From positions 1-5,477 of the forward strand of contig JARFQS010000355.1 of NCBI GenBank assembly GCA_029287645.1: 5,477 nt of DNA, in the 5' to 3' direction. Source of the DNA: Thermoanaerobaculia bacterium. GTDB lineage: Bacteria > Acidobacteriota > Thermoanaerobaculia > Multivoradales > JAHEKO01. A program made the position numbers and the translations under genes. Numbering within the stretch: the stretch's first letter is position 1; the number at the start of each line of letters is the position of its first letter. The notes under the pieces were generated by a model that had not been told where the DNA came from, did no database searches, and saw nothing but the letters and a program-made list of their open reading frames with translations. Of this stretch, positions 4,213 through 5,477 are shown in pieces.

Positions 4213-5477
4213 ATGTTTCCAGATGGCTGGCGCCGACGCACTCTCGAAGCACTCGATGACCCCTTCGATCTGATCATCATCGGCGGCGGTATCACCGGCT
4301 GCGGCATCCTGCTCGACGCCGCGCAACGAGGGCTGCGGCCTCTTCTGGTGGAAAAGGGTGACTTCGCTTCAGGAACTTCTTCGCGTTCGTCCAAGCTCAT
4401 CCATGGCGGCCTGCGCTACTTGAAGGAGATGCAGTTCCGGGTCACCAAGATGGCATGCCAGGAGCGAGACCGGATGCTGGCCCTCAATCCTCTCCTGGTG
4501 CGCCCGGTCCGGTTCCTCTATCCGGCCAGTCATGGAGATCGGGTACCCGGCTGGACCGTGGACCTGGGGCTTTGGATGTACGACCGTCTTACGCACCGCT
4601 CCGACAAGCACGCCCACCTCGAACGCGGGGAGGTCGAAGATCTCGCTCCTGGCCTCGATACGGAGCGTCTCGACAGGGCGATGATCTACACCGATGCGCT
4701 GACCGACGACGCCCAGTTGACCCTCGCCGTAGCCGCGACAGGCTGCGCCTACGGAGGCCGAGCACTCACCCGCACCCAGGTCGTGGAGGCACTGAGGGGC
4801 GCTACGGGGCGAGTACAAGGGGTCGTGGTTAGGGACCTCGAGAGCGGTGAGACCCACCACATCGCGGCACACCTCGTCATCAACGCGACCGGTGTCTGGG
4901 TGGACGAGATGAGGGAGGTCCTGGGGTTCGACAGCCCCAGACTTCGGCCGTCAAGAGGCTCTCACCTGATCCTCTCCTCGAGCCGGCTGCCGCTGAATGC
5001 AGCGCTGACGGTCCCGTCACCCGAGGACGGCCGACCCGTCTTTCTCATCCCCCATCCGGAGGGTGTCCTCGTAGGCACCACCGACATTTTCCATGAGGGC
5101 GGCCTCGACGACCCCCGCGTCACCCACACCGAGATGATGTACCTCCTGGAGACACTGCAATCGCACTTTCCCGAGAAGGGGTTCTCGGAGGAGGACATCG
5201 TGGCTTCCTTCGCCGGTCTGCGACCCATCCTGAGCACTCATACCGACAATCCTTCCGAAGCGAGCCGCGAGGAGGAGCTCTGGGAGGAGGACGGGGTTCT
5301 TTCCATAGCCGGAGGCAAGCTCACCACGTGGCGGGCCATGGCCGAGGAGGCCGTCGACGAGGCTCTGATGCTGCTCCCCGAGGAGGTCGCCGCGGCGGCA
5401 GAGCCCTGCTACACGGCGGGAACTCCTCTCCTCGGTCTGGCTCCTTCCGACCTGGCACAGCGCCTGACGCAACTCGG
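4213..5477 (+). CDS. glpD: FAD-dependent glycerol-3-phosphate dehydrogenase GlpD, 3' end missing
   Basis: GlpD oxidises sn-glycerol 3-phosphate to DHAP at the inner membrane face and passes electrons to quinone. The first 421 codons are present and the frame is still open at the edge; E. coli GlpD is 501 residues, so roughly the last 80-130 residues (part of the cap domain) are missing. FAD-binding GGGITGCG is at residues 24-31, then VEKGDFASGTSSRSS and KLIHGGLRYL (61-70). Aligning with E. coli GlpD from memory, all five substrate-site residues are kept: Arg68 and Tyr69 (Arg54, Tyr55), Arg337 (Arg317), Arg352 (Arg332) and Lys369 (Lys354). The second family signature reads GGKLTTWR (367-374), with Trp373 replacing the usual Tyr, and the first has Leu33 where Ala is usual. 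The ATG is 2 nt after the AGPS-like stop codon with a GGAG at 4201. DHAP made here could feed the upstream enzyme's pathway. Confidence 0.96.
   Translation, partial: MFPDGWRRRTLEALDDPFDLIIIGGGITGCGILLDAAQRGLRPLLVEKGDFASGTSSRSSKLIHGGLRYLKEMQFRVTKMACQERDRMLALNPLLVRPVRFLYPASHGDRVPGWTVDLGLWMYDRLTHRSDKHAHLERGEVEDLAPGLDTERLDRAMIYTDALTDDAQLTLAVAATGCAYGGRALTRTQVVEALRGATGRVQGVVVRDLESGETHHIAAHLVINATGVWVDEMREVLGFDSPRLRPSRGSHLILSSSRLPLNAALTVPSPEDGRPVFLIPHPEGVLVGTTDIFHEGGLDDPRVTHTEMMYLLETLQSHFPEKGFSEEDIVASFAGLRPILSTHTDNPSEASREEELWEEDGVLSIAGGKLTTWRAMAEEAVDEALMLLPEEVAAAAEPCYTAGTPLLGLAPSDLAQRLTQL

Overview
The window is GC-rich bacterial chromosome with tightly packed genes, all on the + strand. It looks like a high-GC environmental lineage. 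Acidobacteriota or a former deltaproteobacterial group such as Myxococcota would fit the gene content and style, but no marker gene is present, so this is only a guess.

Left block (1-1977). Three closely spaced genes read as one operon. They are the 3' part of a short-chain 3-hydroxyacyl-CoA dehydrogenase (1-711), a complete SDR-fold protein of the FabG-like subgroup that lacks the usual catalytic Tyr and Lys (739-1524), and a YjbQ/UPF0047 protein (1558-1977). The intergenic gaps are 27 and 33 nt, and each downstream gene has a purine-rich Shine-Dalgarno. The first two suggest acyl-CoA/beta-oxidation-type chemistry. The YjbQ protein is probably a passenger.

Middle (1978-2551). A 574-nt stretch with no credible protein gene, and the most unusual part of the window. 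It holds an 8-bp tandem repeat (2051-2070), a run of four TAGGGGCN-type octamers (2193-2224) and a compact foldback element of about 212 bp (2255-2466). The element is bounded by 29-bp imperfect inverted repeats, and four of their six mismatches are U.G wobbles if the + strand is transcribed. Three further hairpin arms are packed inside with spacers of only 3-12 nt. The largest arm (2369-2424) is a 56-bp three-way-junction palindrome made of two inverted units, each GTAG followed by an 8-bp stem and a 5-nt loop. That is the layout of a REP doublet (REPIN/BIME). No transposase is in the window, so if mobile it would be a non-autonomous element acted on in trans. It could also work as a structured RNA leader for the genes downstream.

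Right block (2552-5477). A complete FAD-linked oxidase related to alkyl-dihydroxyacetonephosphate synthase (2552-4210) is followed after 2 nt by glpD, the FAD-dependent glycerol-3-phosphate dehydrogenase (4213 onward, cut by the window edge). GlpD makes DHAP and the AGPS family acts on acyl-DHAP, so the pair suggests glycerol-phosphate/DHAP metabolism linked to ether-lipid synthesis or a related flavin oxidation.
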